Positions 1 to 10,339 of a stretch of 64,000 nt of DNA are shown piece by piece. A program made the translations under genes and the position numbers. The number at the start of each line of letters is the position of its first letter. Within the stretch, counting starts at the first letter, position 1. Under the pieces are notes generated by a model. It did no database searches, was not told the DNA's origin, and saw nothing but the letters and a program-made list of their open reading frames with translations. The DNA is from Agrostemma githago (lineage: Eukaryota > Streptophyta > Magnoliopsida > Caryophyllales > Caryophyllaceae), in NCBI GenBank assembly GCA_958450325.1, contig OY288242.1, forward strand, positions 22,884,474 to 22,948,473, read 5' to 3'.

Positions 1-68
1 GCGGTTGTACCCTCTTGAGGGGTTGCCTACGTATCCACAATTAGCGGAATCAAACCAAACGTAGTTCA
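1..68 (-). other. Conserved Tat 3' block with covarying hairpin (copy A)
   Basis: On the minus strand this holds GGTTTGATTCC, a variable spacer, ATACGTAGGCA, a 4-bp stem ACCC/GGGT with a 7-nt loop (9-23), then ACAACC. The same order is found at 18041-18104 (B) and 63121-63180 (C). B has GCCT/AGGC as its stem, so pairing is kept by compensatory changes. It lies about 170-220 nt 3' of the integrase stop. Function is unknown to me. Bases 69-233, between it and integrase, show nothing I recognise. Confidence 0.75.
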
Positions 69-233
69 AGCTGGATTGATGTTTTTGCAGTTTTCGAAAT
101 ACATCTAGACAATTAGTTCGAGATGTGCGACAGTAGAATAACTAATTCTAACTTATTGACTTGTCTATAATTTTTTGAAAATTTATAAAAAGACAAATTT
201 TTATAAATTTTTCAAATGACATTGAGATAGGGT

Positions 234-1210
234 TTAAGGGTAATAGCGCTTCAACTGGTCCAAGTTGGTTGGGTTGACGAATTTGTTTCCGTCCAAGTCT
301 GTCAGCATCACCGCTCCTCCTGATAGGACCTTCTTGACTAGGTATGGCCCAGCCCAATTAGGTTTGAATTTTCCTCTTGGGTCAACCGGTAGTAAGGCAC
401 GAACCGATTTTAGGACCAGATCCCCTTCTTTGATGTTCCTGGGCCTGACCCTTTTGTTGAAAGCCCGTTGGATCCACTTTTGATATATTTGAATATTGTT
501 GAGGGCCCGGAACCGCCGTTCATCCAAAAGAACTAGCAAATCGTATCGGGCTTGTACCCAATCTGCTTCCGGCACTTGGCTCTCCAGTAAAATCCTTAGG
601 GATGGTACTTCTAGCTCGACCGGTTGGACTGCTTCCATTTCGTATGTCAAGTAATAAGGGGTTGCTCCGGTTGCGGTGCGAATTGAAGTTCGGTACCTCC
701 AGAGAGCAAAAGGTATTTTGTCAGGCCAATCCCGGTAATTCTCAGCCATCTTTTTAAGTATGGTGACAATTGTTTTATTGGCTGCTTCTACCGCTCCATT
801 TGTTTGGGGTCGGTAAGGTGAGGATGTATGCCTTTGAATTTTGTATTTCGCTAGCAACGCAGCGGTTTCAGCTTGGAAATGGGTCCCGTGATCACTGATG
901 AACTCATGTGGGATCCCGTATCGACATATAATCTTATTCTGGATAAATTTAGCCACGTGCTTGGCGTTCAAGACACGGTATGACTCGGCTTCGACCCATT
1001 TGGTGAAGTAGTCGATGGCCACCAAAATGAAGCAATGACCTCCCGTCCCGGAAGGGTGCACCTTTCCAATTATATCAATACCCCATGTCGAAAATGGCCA
1101 TGGTGATGTCATGGTATATAATAGGGAAGACGACATATGCTGTACATTGGCAAAGATCTGACTATTATGGCAGTGTTTGACGTATAATTGACAGTCTGTT
1201 TCCATGGTTG
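234..1210 (-). pseudogene. Integrase catalytic core and C-terminal domain (element A)
   Basis: This segment encodes the retroviral-type integrase core that inserts element cDNA into the chromosome. Visible in order: a residual zinc-finger C-terminal part reading HCHNSQ where CxxC is expected, the first catalytic Asp in WGIDIIG (about residue 45), FTKWVEAE, the second Asp in ISDHGTHF, and SPYRPQTNGAVEAANK with the catalytic Glu. A C-terminal GPYLV-type segment ends in QLKRYYP. The stop is at 234-236. It is out of frame with the upstream pol because of a single-base shift near 1211, so it cannot be made from this copy as read. The missing second Cys of the zinc finger is a further lesion. Confidence 0.9.
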
Positions 1211-1512
1211 TTCCAATAATACCCGAGCCTCATGATTTTTCGGGCTAGCATATGGGCGTTCATATGCGGGCCATTTTCACCGTCATGTACCTCGGACATA
1301 ACCTTTTCGGCCTGTACTTTGTCGATAGACAAGAGGAGAGCCCCCTGTGCCGTCTTTTTGTATAACTGCCCGTCGTCCGTGCGAACAAATTGGGTTGCCA
1401 ATCTTCGCAGGGCTTTCTTGGCCCGGTTTTCGGTTTCCAGGGGATACTCTCCCGTTGCCAAGTAGGTTAGGACGGCCTGATACCAAGGTTCTGGATCAGC
1501 TAGCTCGATGTC
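1211..1512 (-). pseudogene. Integrase N-terminal zinc-finger (HHCC) segment (element A)
   Basis: Same frame as the upstream RNase H segment, separated from it by an in-frame TAG at 1513-1515. It contains the spacer with DDGQLYKK, typical before plant gypsy integrases, and the His pair of the zinc-binding domain (EVHDGENGPHMNAHMLARKI) followed by RLGYYW. In related elements this domain binds the LTR ends. At about 1211 the frame shifts by one base relative to the catalytic core, splitting the zinc finger over two frames. Confidence 0.85.
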
Positions 1513-2805
1513 CTAGATGGCGTGTACATACGCTGGCTCGGACCGCCTTTCGACACAGATTGGCATGCTGGTTAGGTGCTCCGGGATATTCAGCAGGGAT
1601 GCTAATTTGGAAAGTGCGTCTGCAAACTGATTTTCTTCTCGGGGTAGGTAGATATATTCTACCTTCTGGAATTGTTTCTCTAGAACCCTTACCCGTGCTT
1701 GGTAAGCCACGAGATTGGCGTTCCGAGTTTTCCATTTTTGGAGAGCTTGATTGATGACCAGTGATGAGTCACCGTGGACCCGGAGGTTTGTTACCCCTAA
1801 ATCAGCGGCGGCTTGCAACCCGTGGATGCATGCTTCATATTCGGCCGCGTTGTTGGTCACGTCAAAGTCCAATTTGATGGATAACAGGGTGTGCTCCCCT
1901 TGCTTCGAGATTAGTAGAATCCCGACCACAAATCCTCGGAAATTGGATGCTCCATCGAAATACAAATCCCATGTTTCGGTATCGGTATGGAATAAGTCTT
2001 CATCAGGAAAGGCCCAAGTATCGGTGTGGCCCTCTTTAGATATCGGGCTATCGGCGAGGAATTCTGCCACTATCCGGCCCTTGATGGCTTTCAATGGTAC
2101 AAACTTGAGGTCGAACTCAGATAACATTAAAGTCCATCTGGACATCCTGCCATTGAGGATGGGCTTCTCGAATAGGTACTTGATAGGATCCATTTTAGAT
2201 AATACATGTACCTCATGGCTAAGCATGTAATGTCGGAGCTTTTTAGTGGCCCAAACCAAAGCTAGGCATGTATTCTCGAGCATTGTGTACTTGCATTCGT
2301 ACTCTAAAAACTTTTTACTGATGTAGTAAATAGCCCGTTCCTCTGAATCGACTGTCTGGGCCAACATAGCCGCCATGGCTGTCTCGGTCGTTGTTAGGTA
2401 TAATGACAAAGGCAGACCAGGTTGAGGTGGCATTAATACCGGCGGTGCAGACAGGATCTCCTTGATTTTATCGAAAGCCGCTTGACATTTATCGTCCCAT
2501 AGTACCCGTTCTCCGATCTTCAGTTTTTTGAAAATTGGCTCACATACCATGGTTAGTTTTGAAATGAATCGGCTGATATATTGGACTTTCCCGAGGAACC
2601 CCCTTATTTCTTTTTTGGTCTTGGGTGGCTGCATCTCGGTGATGGCTTTGATTTTAGCTGGGTCGACCTCGATGTCGCGTTGGCTAACGATATGGCCCAG
2701 TAATTTGCCCGACGTTACCCCGAAACTGCATTTTTGAGGGTTCAGTCTCATATTGTATTTACGCAGCCTGGTAAAGAACTTTCTTAGGGCCGTGATGTGC
2801 CCACT
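1513..2805 (-). pseudogene. RT C-terminus plus two RNase H domains (element A pol)
   Basis: Continues the pol frame after the TGA at 2806-2808. First comes the RT connection (LNPQKCSFG, LGHIVS, RGFLGKVQYISRFI), then a gypsy-type RNase H with a degenerate active site (SLYLTTTETAMAAML, IYYISK, YTMLENTCLALVWA). A second, better preserved RNase H starts at about WDLYFDGASN, with NNAAEYEACIHGL and VHGDSSLV, and ends in ENQFADALSKLAS. Its acidic residues (YFDG, AEYEA, GDSS, ADALS) look intact. Two RNase H domains are established for the Tat lineage, the second of archaeal/cellular type. The segment ends at a TAG (1513-1515), beyond which the same frame stays open into the integrase zinc finger. Confidence 0.9.
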
Positions 2806-5442
2806 TCAATCTTTGGACTTGACGATCATGTCGTCCACATAGACTTTCACTTCTTTGTGCATCATGTAATGTAATAAAGTAGTGGCGGTCCGCTGATAAG
2901 TGGCCCCGGCGTTGATAAGCCCAAATGGCATAACAGTGTAACAGTAAGTACCACAAGGTGTGATGAAGGTGGTCTTACTCATATCCTCTTCTGCCATTTT
3001 AATTTGATTGTATCCGGCATACCCGTCCATGAATGATAGAAGGGCATGATCAGCCGTGTTATCCACCAGTATGTCGATGTGTGGTAACGGAAAATCATCC
3101 TTTGGGCTGGCCCTATTGAGGTCCCGGAAGTCCACACATACCCGCACCTTGCCGTCCTTCTTGGGTACCGGCACGATGTTTGCGACCCAGTCTGGATATT
3201 CAGACACTTGTATAAAGCCCGCTTTGAAATGCTTGTCGACCTCTTCTTTGACTTTGAGAGACCATTCGGGCCTCATTCTTCTGAGTTTCTGTTTTACCGG
3301 TTTGCACCCATCTTTGATGGGTATTCGGTGTTCAGCTATTTCCCGATCTATCCCCGGCATGTCCTTGTAGGACCATGCGAAGACGTCCTTGAATTCCTGG
3401 AGGAGGTTTGTGAATTGTTTTCTCTCCTCGGGATCTAAGGATAGGCCCAACGTAAGTGTCTGGGGCGCTAAAGTGGTTCCCACATTGATGGACTCGGTTT
3501 CTTCGATTAGCGGATCTTGGGACTCCCTTTGTTCGAGCTGCTCGATCAGATGCGGAGGTAGAGGTACCTGTTCGTCGGGTTTCTCAATGTCATTGCATAT
3601 AAAATTTTTGAAATCGAGAGAATTTTGGAAATAAGACAAGTCGTAAGCAGAACGGTTTTCGTTATTATTATTAATGGTAAATTTTGAGAAAAGCTCGAAT
3701 AGAGCGGCCATCTGCTCGTTGGTCAGCGGCGGGATTGGGAGTGCTCTCGGGACAGGCCCCGAGACTCCAGTGGATAAGGGAAGAGAGGTTACAGACTCGA
3801 CTCTAGCACCAGACCCTCTAGACTTGGACTCAGACTCCGACTCTGACTCAGACTCAGACTCGGACTCGGTATCCGGCATGTCTCCCTCGCCGGTGGTTAG
3901 CTTGTAGGTCCATCCATGGCTGTCGGTCCACTTGATGGTCTTCCTCCAGGCCCTAGTCCCGGTGTCTACACCCACTTCGGAGATGAGCTTCGTTGGGTCG
4001 AACCGGTTGCTGCGAAGAATGAGGTTGACCAGATCCTCTTTAGGAGCGGGGATGGCCTTGTCTCCCCCGAATAGGAGCCCCAACACGGGCTCAGAGCTGT
4101 TTTCAGCTTCTTTGGACTCGGCCTGGATAAGGGTGAATATATCATCAGGGATGAAATTGCATTCCCGAGCCGTTTTGGTCTCGGGATATGTGATAGTGGG
4201 TTGGTAGAGGCCCACTTGAATAGCTCTGAATACAGGAGTGACGAAGTAGTCAGTTAACTTCGGGCTATAAGGGCCTAAGTAAGTGCCCTTGAGGATGTTG
4301 GTGGCCTTGTGGATGCCGGCCCGAACCACATTTTCTGGGGTTATAGCGTACCCCAATTCGAACTGTGATTCACCATTGTTCAGGACCTCGATAATTTTTC
4401 CTGCTGGAAGATATGGCCTCGAGGTAGCCCCCGTTAAATAGCCCAAGTTTTGTAGCATCGTGTCGATGCTAATGGTAAAGTAAGGCCTGAAGAGATATTC
4501 CTCCTCGATCATACCCACGAAATCAAATCCTCGTGGGTCGGCTCGGCCCGTAGCATTGCAGCTCGCCACGGTGATAGGGGTGGCTTCTAGTGTGATGACA
4601 CCGTCCTGGATCGACATCTTGACTTTTCTGTGGAGGGTAGAGGATACGGCCTTGACTGCATGGATCCAAGGCCTTCCTAGTAGTAAGTTGAAGGATGAGG
4701 TGACATCGATCACCTGGAACTCCAGTTCATTTTCGATTGGGCCCGTTATTATTGTCAGCTTAACGGCCCCGGCAACTGGTTTTGGGCTTTCGTCGAAAGC
4801 CTGGATAGTTTGTGCTGTCGGGAGATAATCGGCATCGGTGATGCCGAGGGCCTTAGCAGTCCTTAGAGGTAGGACATTCACGGCAGATCCGTTATCAATA
4901 AGGGTTATCGGGAGGTACTTCCCCCGGCAAATGACCGTGATGTATAGGGCTAGATTATGATTGGGCCCGAACGGTAGCAGATCAGATTCAGAGAAGGTTA
5001 TGAGTGGGCCTTCTTCCTTGGATTTGCCCTTGAAATAGGGCATGATAGTGGCTACCATTTCAGCGGGGGTAACCTGTGAGTCGACCTTGATCTCATCGGG
5101 AGCCTTAGTCTGTGCTTCCCGATGTGCCTGCGAGCTAACTAGGAGTTGCCATATGGTTAAGTCAGCTCGAACCCTCTTCAATTGTTGGACCAGAGCCGTG
5201 TCACTGCTTGGTTCTTCGAGGGTAGGATCCGTCCTGGCAGGTTCAGTGACGGTTGTTGGAGTAGAGCGCCCAGCTGTGGCGAGGTGGTTGGTGGCTAAGG
5301 CTTTGGACTTAGCTTTTCGGACCTCTTCTCTCGTGACGGGGACAGTTTCCCCTTTTGCAAGGTAGACGTCGTCTTCATCATCGAACCATATCCCGTTGAT
5401 TTGTGGGATATAAGGGGAAATGAGGTGAGAACAGTCAATTAC
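2806..5442 (-). pseudogene. Protease and reverse transcriptase (element A pol)
   Basis: In frame with gag and separated from it only by the TAG at 5443-5445. The first methionine-like start is a TTG at 5181, but the frame is open back to the gag stop, so I give the full open stretch. The aspartic protease shows DNGSAVNVLP (catalytic D-x-G) and LLGRPWIHA, and would cleave the polyprotein. An acidic linker holds a Glu-Ser dipeptide run coded near 3818-3866. RT follows: DFRDLNRASPKDDFPLPHID, MPFGLINAGATYQR and the active site YVDD. The segment ends at an in-frame TGA (2806-2808) just after VKSKD, before the RT thumb region. Confidence 0.92.
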
Positions 5443-6624
5443 CTAGCCGGTGAATATAGCATGGGTACTGAACGAGTTTTCTTTGTTGCTCGGCTTGTCC
5501 CCGGGCAACGATATTTTCGTACTTTCGATGAGATCTTGGATCAGATGCTTCGGTTTCCAGCATTTTTCAGTGTCATGCCCATTACCACGATGATATTGGC
5601 AATAGGCTTGGATATTGTAGCTCTTGGGCCTTTTCTCCACTGGAAGTTCGGGAGTCGGGCCTATTGGTTGGATAAGGCCCTTAGAAGATGGCCTTTGTAA
5701 GGCGTAGGTATAGGTAGTCCCTATATCCGTGAATACCCGATTTGGTGCATTCTTTTTGGATGAGGTGTCAAGCAGATTTACCTCGTCGAAGATGCTGGGA
5801 GTTGCAGCTGCCGGTGTGGGCTTGCTCGCAGATGAGCTTGCCCCTTGATAGCCCTTGGTAGAGGCCTTAGTCAGGCTCTCTAACCGTAAGTCGTCCTCGA
5901 TCCTCGTACCCATTTCAGTCAGGGTAGCAAAATTGGGGATAACAGCATACCCGAGATGGACCCGGTAGGAAAGGAGGAGGTTCTTGACAAAAGCCTCCAC
6001 TGGCACTTTCTCGCTGGGCTTATCAACCAGCTTCACACTTTCGGCCCGCCATCTCTGCAGATATTTGGTGAACTCTTCTTTGGGCTCTTGGTCCATCACT
6101 TCCAGAGTACGCATTGTGGTCTGGATCTCGGTATTATCAGCGTAATTCCGAGCAAATTCAGTCGCCACATCATCCCAAGTTTTATATTTCTTGGAATCGA
6201 GCCTGTAGTACCAGGCCTTAGGATGTTTTTCGAGGGAGGAAGGGAACAAGTGTGTAAACATGGTGGACTTCACCCCTTTTACCGCCATAAAATCTTTGAA
6301 AGCCCGGATGTGGTGGACCGGGTCTTCGGTACCCTCAAACATTGGAATTTCCGTAAGGTTGAGGTTAGCGGGTAGCTCGTCATTCAAAGGCGAATAGGAA
6401 CGAGCAATTTCAGTGTGGATCGAGTTGTTCGTTGACAGGTGAACTTGTTCTTCGAGCCTGAGAACAGCGCTTACTAGTTCAGCTATGGGCCCAGTGGGCT
6501 CAGATCCAGGAGGAGGAGCTCCTTTCTCCATGGCGCTCACACGAGTGGCGAGTGTCGTTTGGTCAGTCTGGATGGCAGTCAATTGGGCTTCGATCTTGGC
6601 TAGGGCATCCTTCAATGCGTCCAT
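5443..6624 (-). CDS. gag: Gag polyprotein (element A)
   Basis: 393 codons from an ATG, intact. The N-terminus (MDALKDALAKIEAQL) is a heptad-like coiled coil. Next comes a retrotransposon gag (capsid) region with FEGTEDPVHHIRAF, FPSSLEKHPKAWYYRL, ATEFARNYADN and TKYLQRWRAESVKL. Near the C-terminus is a zinc knuckle, YCQYHRGNGHDTEKCW, of pattern C-x2-H-x4-H-x4-C rather than the usual CCHC. Gag packages the genomic RNA and builds the cytoplasmic particle. The reading frame continues past the TAG stop into protease, so either read-through or a mutated fused gag-pol is possible. The stop is followed by G, as in some read-through viruses, but that alone is weak evidence. Confidence 0.9.
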   Translation of the reverse strand: MDALKDALAKIEAQLTAIQTDQTTLATRVSAMEKGAPPPGSEPTGPIAELVSAVLRLEEQVHLSTNNSIHTEIARSYSPLNDELPANLNLTEIPMFEGTEDPVHHIRAFKDFMAVKGVKSTMFTHLFPSSLEKHPKAWYYRLDSKKYKTWDDVATEFARNYADNTEIQTTMRTLEVMDQEPKEEFTKYLQRWRAESVKLVDKPSEKVPVEAFVKNLLLSYRVHLGYAVIPNFATLTEMGTRIEDDLRLESLTKASTKGYQGASSSASKPTPAAATPSIFDEVNLLDTSSKKNAPNRVFTDIGTTYTYALQRPSSKGLIQPIGPTPELPVEKRPKSYNIQAYCQYHRGNGHDTEKCWKPKHLIQDLIESTKISLPGDKPSNKENSFSTHAIFTG

Positions 6625-7683
6625 CTTGCGTTGATGTCTGGTTTCGGGTGGCCTGTCTGTTAGAACACCACGTAATCAGAAACTAGCCCGAATCCCGGAA
6701 TAGAAAGTACATCCCGAACAAGACTGAAAAATGAAATGACTCGGAAAAGACACCTAGACGGGTGACTTGTGAAAGGTGGGCCTTCCTTAGGATTCGGCAG
6801 GTGGGCCGAGTCCTGTTCAAAGAAAGGTCCACGTGAGACATCCCCAGACTTTTAGACTCGATTGTGTAGACGGGCCCTCCTTTGTAGGAGTATGTCCTAC
6901 GTAGGTGGGCTTTGCCTTAGTCTAATAAGGCGGACAAGGATAGGGAAGAAACCCGCGATGTAGGATCGACAGAGTTTCGACGCTAAAGACTTCGACGACT
7001 TACGACATGACCCGACACTGCTAAATACGGGAAGTCCTTAGAAGAGGAAGGTTTTGAAAATGGATCATTTTTGGAAAATCCGAGAAAACTCGGGGAAGGG
7101 CCCGATTTTTTGAAAAAAAATCGGAAAGTGCATCGGGCCAAAAATTTGAAGGTTTGAAAATGTTTTTGAGTTTAGAAATGGGCAGAATACCGGCTAAAAA
7201 TAGGTTATTTTGAGTAAAATCATAAGTCCTAAATTCGGTATACGTCCCGGGTTTTGAAATTGGATATCTTGAAATGATGTATTTTTTGAAAAGTTGACGG
7301 TTTTTGAAATCGACACGGAAACCAAGTAGCATGTAGTCAGGCAAGCATTATAACGACGCCATGTATGCTTTATACTAAGTCTCGGTCGGTCTATAAGGGG
7401 TCTATACCAGTGCACATAGTCTAGACGTTGATCGGGACGGACTTTCTAAGTCGAGTTGAGCTTAGAAAATGCCGCGAAACCCACTCGAATCGACAATGGA
7501 CACCTTTGACATATCCATATTGGAGTACATCACGGTATAGTGGGACGTCGGTCGCGAGTACCGGCCCGGGAAAATATGGGATTACGCATGAACCGTAAAA
7601 CTAAAACGCGTATTGTACTAGTCAAACGATTTCTATTCGAGTCTCACCCTGAGGATGCCGATGGTAAGTCACGCATCAGTTAA
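6625..7683 (-). other. 5' leader of element A, non-coding
   Basis: Untranslated stretch between the primer-binding site and gag. It aligns by eye with the leader of B (about 14533-15640). Both keep the self-complementary decamer CCTACGTAGG (near 6886-6895 in A) overlapping an inverted repeat GTAGGA-N5-TCCTAC, and just upstream a CCTTA/TAAGG inverted repeat. This is where retroelements keep packaging and dimerisation signals. No real gene is visible; short ORFs here are chance. Confidence 0.7.
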
Positions 7684-7701
7684 TCCCCAGCGGAGTCGCC
7701 A
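7684..7701 (-). other. Primer-binding site of A (arginine-tRNA type)
   Basis: On the minus strand TGGCGACTCCGCTGGGGA starts 3 nt after the LTR end. It is complementary to what I recall as the 3' end of a plant arginine tRNA with CCA, the primer reported for Tat/Ogre elements. The tRNA identity is from memory. Confidence 0.8.
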
Positions 7702-8490
7702 AATTGTGGACATGACATAGGTCCATCCCGACGCGGCCACGCGCGGGTTTGGGGAGGCGAATGAATTTCCATATGAGAATGGATCGAATTGAAATTTAAA
7801 TCGAAGTGGAGTCGCCACCGAACTTTGTGGGGGTTTGGGCCCGTTCGAACCCACTCTATGTCGTAGTGGGCCGTGTACAAAATACGGCCCATTTCCGATG
7901 TCAGAGTTTATTGGGTTCGTCCCTTTGCATTTGATACCGATACTGACATTATCGGATATCGTGTATTGAATGACTCTCGTGCGCCAATGGTTTCGGGCAT
8001 CCGGAAACCGAGGTTCTGAGTAAGGGGTGAGGGTACGTGTTGGGAAGCCCACAAAGGACACCCAACCCCGCCCGCACATTAGCGGCCTCTACTAGGATAT
8101 CAAATGACTATCTAATACGCGCGTTAGTTGAACGGGAAAATGCTTATGCAAACATTGTTTTCCCTAAGCATGTGAGAAATTGAAAGGGTTTCTATGTCGA
8201 TTTAATGCAACTAAAATCTTAACGTCAAAGTTGTATTTTAGTATGCGAAGGTTCATTTTAGTACGATGAAACAAACAATTAAATCAACAATAAAAGTGAC
8301 AGACGGTTAGTAACGGTATAACGATATTAACAATTTGCGAATAATATGGGATAATGTAAATATGATGATGCATGATTTTGAAGAGGTGATGTTTCACGTG
8401 ATGGATTTCATGTGTTGACTTAAGTCGTAAAAAAATATTACCGAAACTAGAAGATAATGTAGGACTCACGGTTTTGTCGTGATAAAGGGC

Positions 8491-8690
8491 CACTCGACCG
8501 AGTCATTGGGGGACTCGACCGAGTGGACCCCTGAAAAGGGTTCTGTCCCGTTTTTTAGACCCTACTCGGTCGAGTTATTGGCGAACTCGATTGAGTACAC
8601 TGCCACTCGACCGAGTCATTGCGAGACTCGACCGAGTGGGGGTCAAAAAAACATTCTGTGCAGCTTCTGTGATGTCACTCGATCGAGTGG
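8491..8690 (-). promoter_or_regulatory. Palindrome array, downstream cluster in LTR A
   Basis: About seven copies of CACTCGACCGAGT-like palindromes, often paired as two half-spaced copies enclosing CATTGGGGG or CATTGCGAG. They lie downstream of the presumed transcription start (R/U5). B carries the equivalent at 13481-13722 and 22421-22643, with different copy numbers. Confidence 0.7.
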
Positions 8691-9680
8691 CACCTGTACG
8701 AACTATTGGTTCGCTTGCAATTTTGTTATCGATTTCGGAATTGCTTTTGATTTTGACAATTTGACGATTTTGTTGAATCGGGCATAAATATTGTATACTT
8801 AATGCTCGACTCGGATTTTTATGAATCATTGATTTTGTTGAGCCGAATATAAATATTATGGGATTTATACCCGATTCCAAATTTGAATACTCGTCGTATT
8901 CCATATTCGATTATTGAATCGATATGAAATAATTAGAGCGAGATTTTTTTTTATAAGTCGATTTAAATTAACCAAAGCGATATGAATTTTCCTCCGCGTT
9001 ATAGTGTCGTAATTCTAGTGAATTAAATGACATCTACGTCAGCATCAACGAAAAAATCGAATTGGTTAAATTGTTTGACTAGATCGTTAGATTCAACATC
9101 CAATTAAGGAAATGGTATCGAATTTAATAGATCGACACTTGAATTAAACTCGACTTGATTTCCTCCGTATCCCGACATCATAATTAATTCTTGCGAATTG
9201 TTTGATGTCGGATCCGCAACAAGGGCTTCGACCCTTATGAAAAAGTGCTTCTAAAATAGTTTTTTAGAAAATCGATGAAATATGAGATTGAATAATGACG
9301 AGAACGAAAATAAGAATCATTATTTTGATTGACTTGCTTCAATAATCAAATGATCGGGGTGGTGGGATAAGCGACCGGCAACGCTGTGTGCAGTACACTT
9401 GTATATTCGGGTTTCCTTATCCCACCATCACTCACACGCGACACAAATCCGCAAGTATTTTAGTGTTTTATACTAGTGATATTAACGATATTAGAAATGC
9501 AATAATGAAATAAATCAAAAGACAAGAAAACGAAGAGGAAGAGGAAGATGACGAGAGGGAGAAGAGAAAGAAAGAGAGCGGGTTTTGCACCCTCAACCTA
9601 CATGTTACTTATGCTCGGACGGGACTCGTAGTGGCGGCTTGCACGGGAGTATCGAGTATGTAGGCTAAGTTGTGGTGGTT

Positions 9681-9775
9681 AAGGTTAGGATTCCTAAACG
9701 CTAGGGTTAGGGTTTGCTAGTGTAGTATTAGGGTTTGATTATCGAAAAGTTGATCGAAGGTGTGAAATTAGGGTT
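9681..9775 (-). promoter_or_regulatory. Telobox-like repeats downstream of the TATA box, LTR A
   Basis: Several AACCCTAA-type motifs on the minus strand, within the presumed 5' end of the transcript. The same placement occurs in B (12432-12556 and about 21360-21500). Teloboxes in plant promoters are known binding sites for telomere-repeat-binding factors; function here is inference. Confidence 0.55.
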
Positions 9776-9812
9776 GCAAAAAAAGTGTCTTGAAGTGTGT
9801 GCATGAGGATGC

Positions 9813-9954
9813 TTATATAGGCAAAGCTATGTGCACCCGGCTAGGGTTACTCGCCCGAGTAGCCCCTGGACTCGGTCGAGTGACCCAGTGCACCTGCAGT
9901 CGGGCCGGAATGAGGGCCCACTCGATCGAGTGGGCTGAGCACTCGATCGAGTGG
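9813..9954 (-). promoter_or_regulatory. U3 promoter of LTR A: TATA box and palindrome array
   Basis: TATATAA at 9819-9813 with the array of CACTCGATCGAGTG and ACTCGGTCGAGT motifs starting 30 nt upstream (9849-9954). Spacing and order match LTR B1 (array 12247-12350, TATA 12379-12385). Confidence 0.65.
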
Positions 9955-10339
9955 CTCAGCTGGGTTGCGCGGGTCCACTTTTGGATCGTGGCTTTGGATG
10001 TTTGATGGGTTTTTGTATTTAGGCTGGGCTTTTGGTATTTGAACGGCTGTTTTGTATGTGTCGGAAACGACTTTGACCGGGGTTGACCCAATCGCTAAAA
10101 GTCGGTTTTATTTCTGGTGTCGGTTTTGACCCAAATTAGTCTTGTTTGACTGGAAACGATCCACTGGCCTGAATTTGAGGTCAGTTTTGTGAGATTTGAA
10201 TCCCATAAGTGCTTAAGCCAACAACTAATGGTTTTGAGCCCATATCCGAGCGCGTAGAAACATGTTAGCGTCCGATCATCATCGGGTGTTTTTTGGAAAC
10301 TATCATAGACACCTGGCAGTCAAAATGCGGGTGTCTACA

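Larger units (their letters stand above)
1..10339 (-). mobile_element. Element A: Tat-lineage Ty3/gypsy retrotransposon, 5' part (distal LTR outside window)
   Basis: Reading leftwards the order is 5' LTR (10339-7705), primer-binding site, about 1 kb leader, gag, protease, reverse transcriptase, two RNase H domains, integrase and a short 3' segment, which runs off the window before the 3' LTR. The domain order is Ty3/gypsy. The second RNase H after the usual one and the arginine-tRNA-type primer site are Tat-lineage hallmarks. It is inserted in D': the base after its LTR (10340) resumes a sequence found unbroken near 43360. Its LTR and leader resemble those of element B, so A is of the type that could have mobilised B. 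Stops at 2806 and 1513 and a frameshift near 1211 make this copy defective. Confidence 0.92.
7705..10339 (-). repeat. 5' LTR of element A (2.6 kb)
   Basis: The minus-strand LTR starts TGTAGACACCC (10339) and ends TCCACA (7705), the TG...CA rule. The first bases hold an 8-bp inverted repeat TAGACACC-N16-GGTGTCTA (10306-10337). Going inwards come a palindrome array (9849-9954), a TATATAA box (9813-9819 on the plus strand as TTATATA), telobox-like repeats (9681-9775) and a second palindrome array (8491-8690). It matches the two LTRs of B in inverted orientation. Together with B's first LTR it makes divergent promoters 1.5 kb apart. Confidence 0.92.

Noticed and set aside
7684..7701. tRNA gene fragment
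   Set aside because: The 18 nt match to a tRNA 3' end is the primer-binding site; no tRNA body is present here or at 14515, 40857, 54474 or 61634.
8491..8690. CRISPR-like look of repeated short palindromes
   Set aside because: Units vary, spacers are not unique or of equal length, and the context is a plant LTR.
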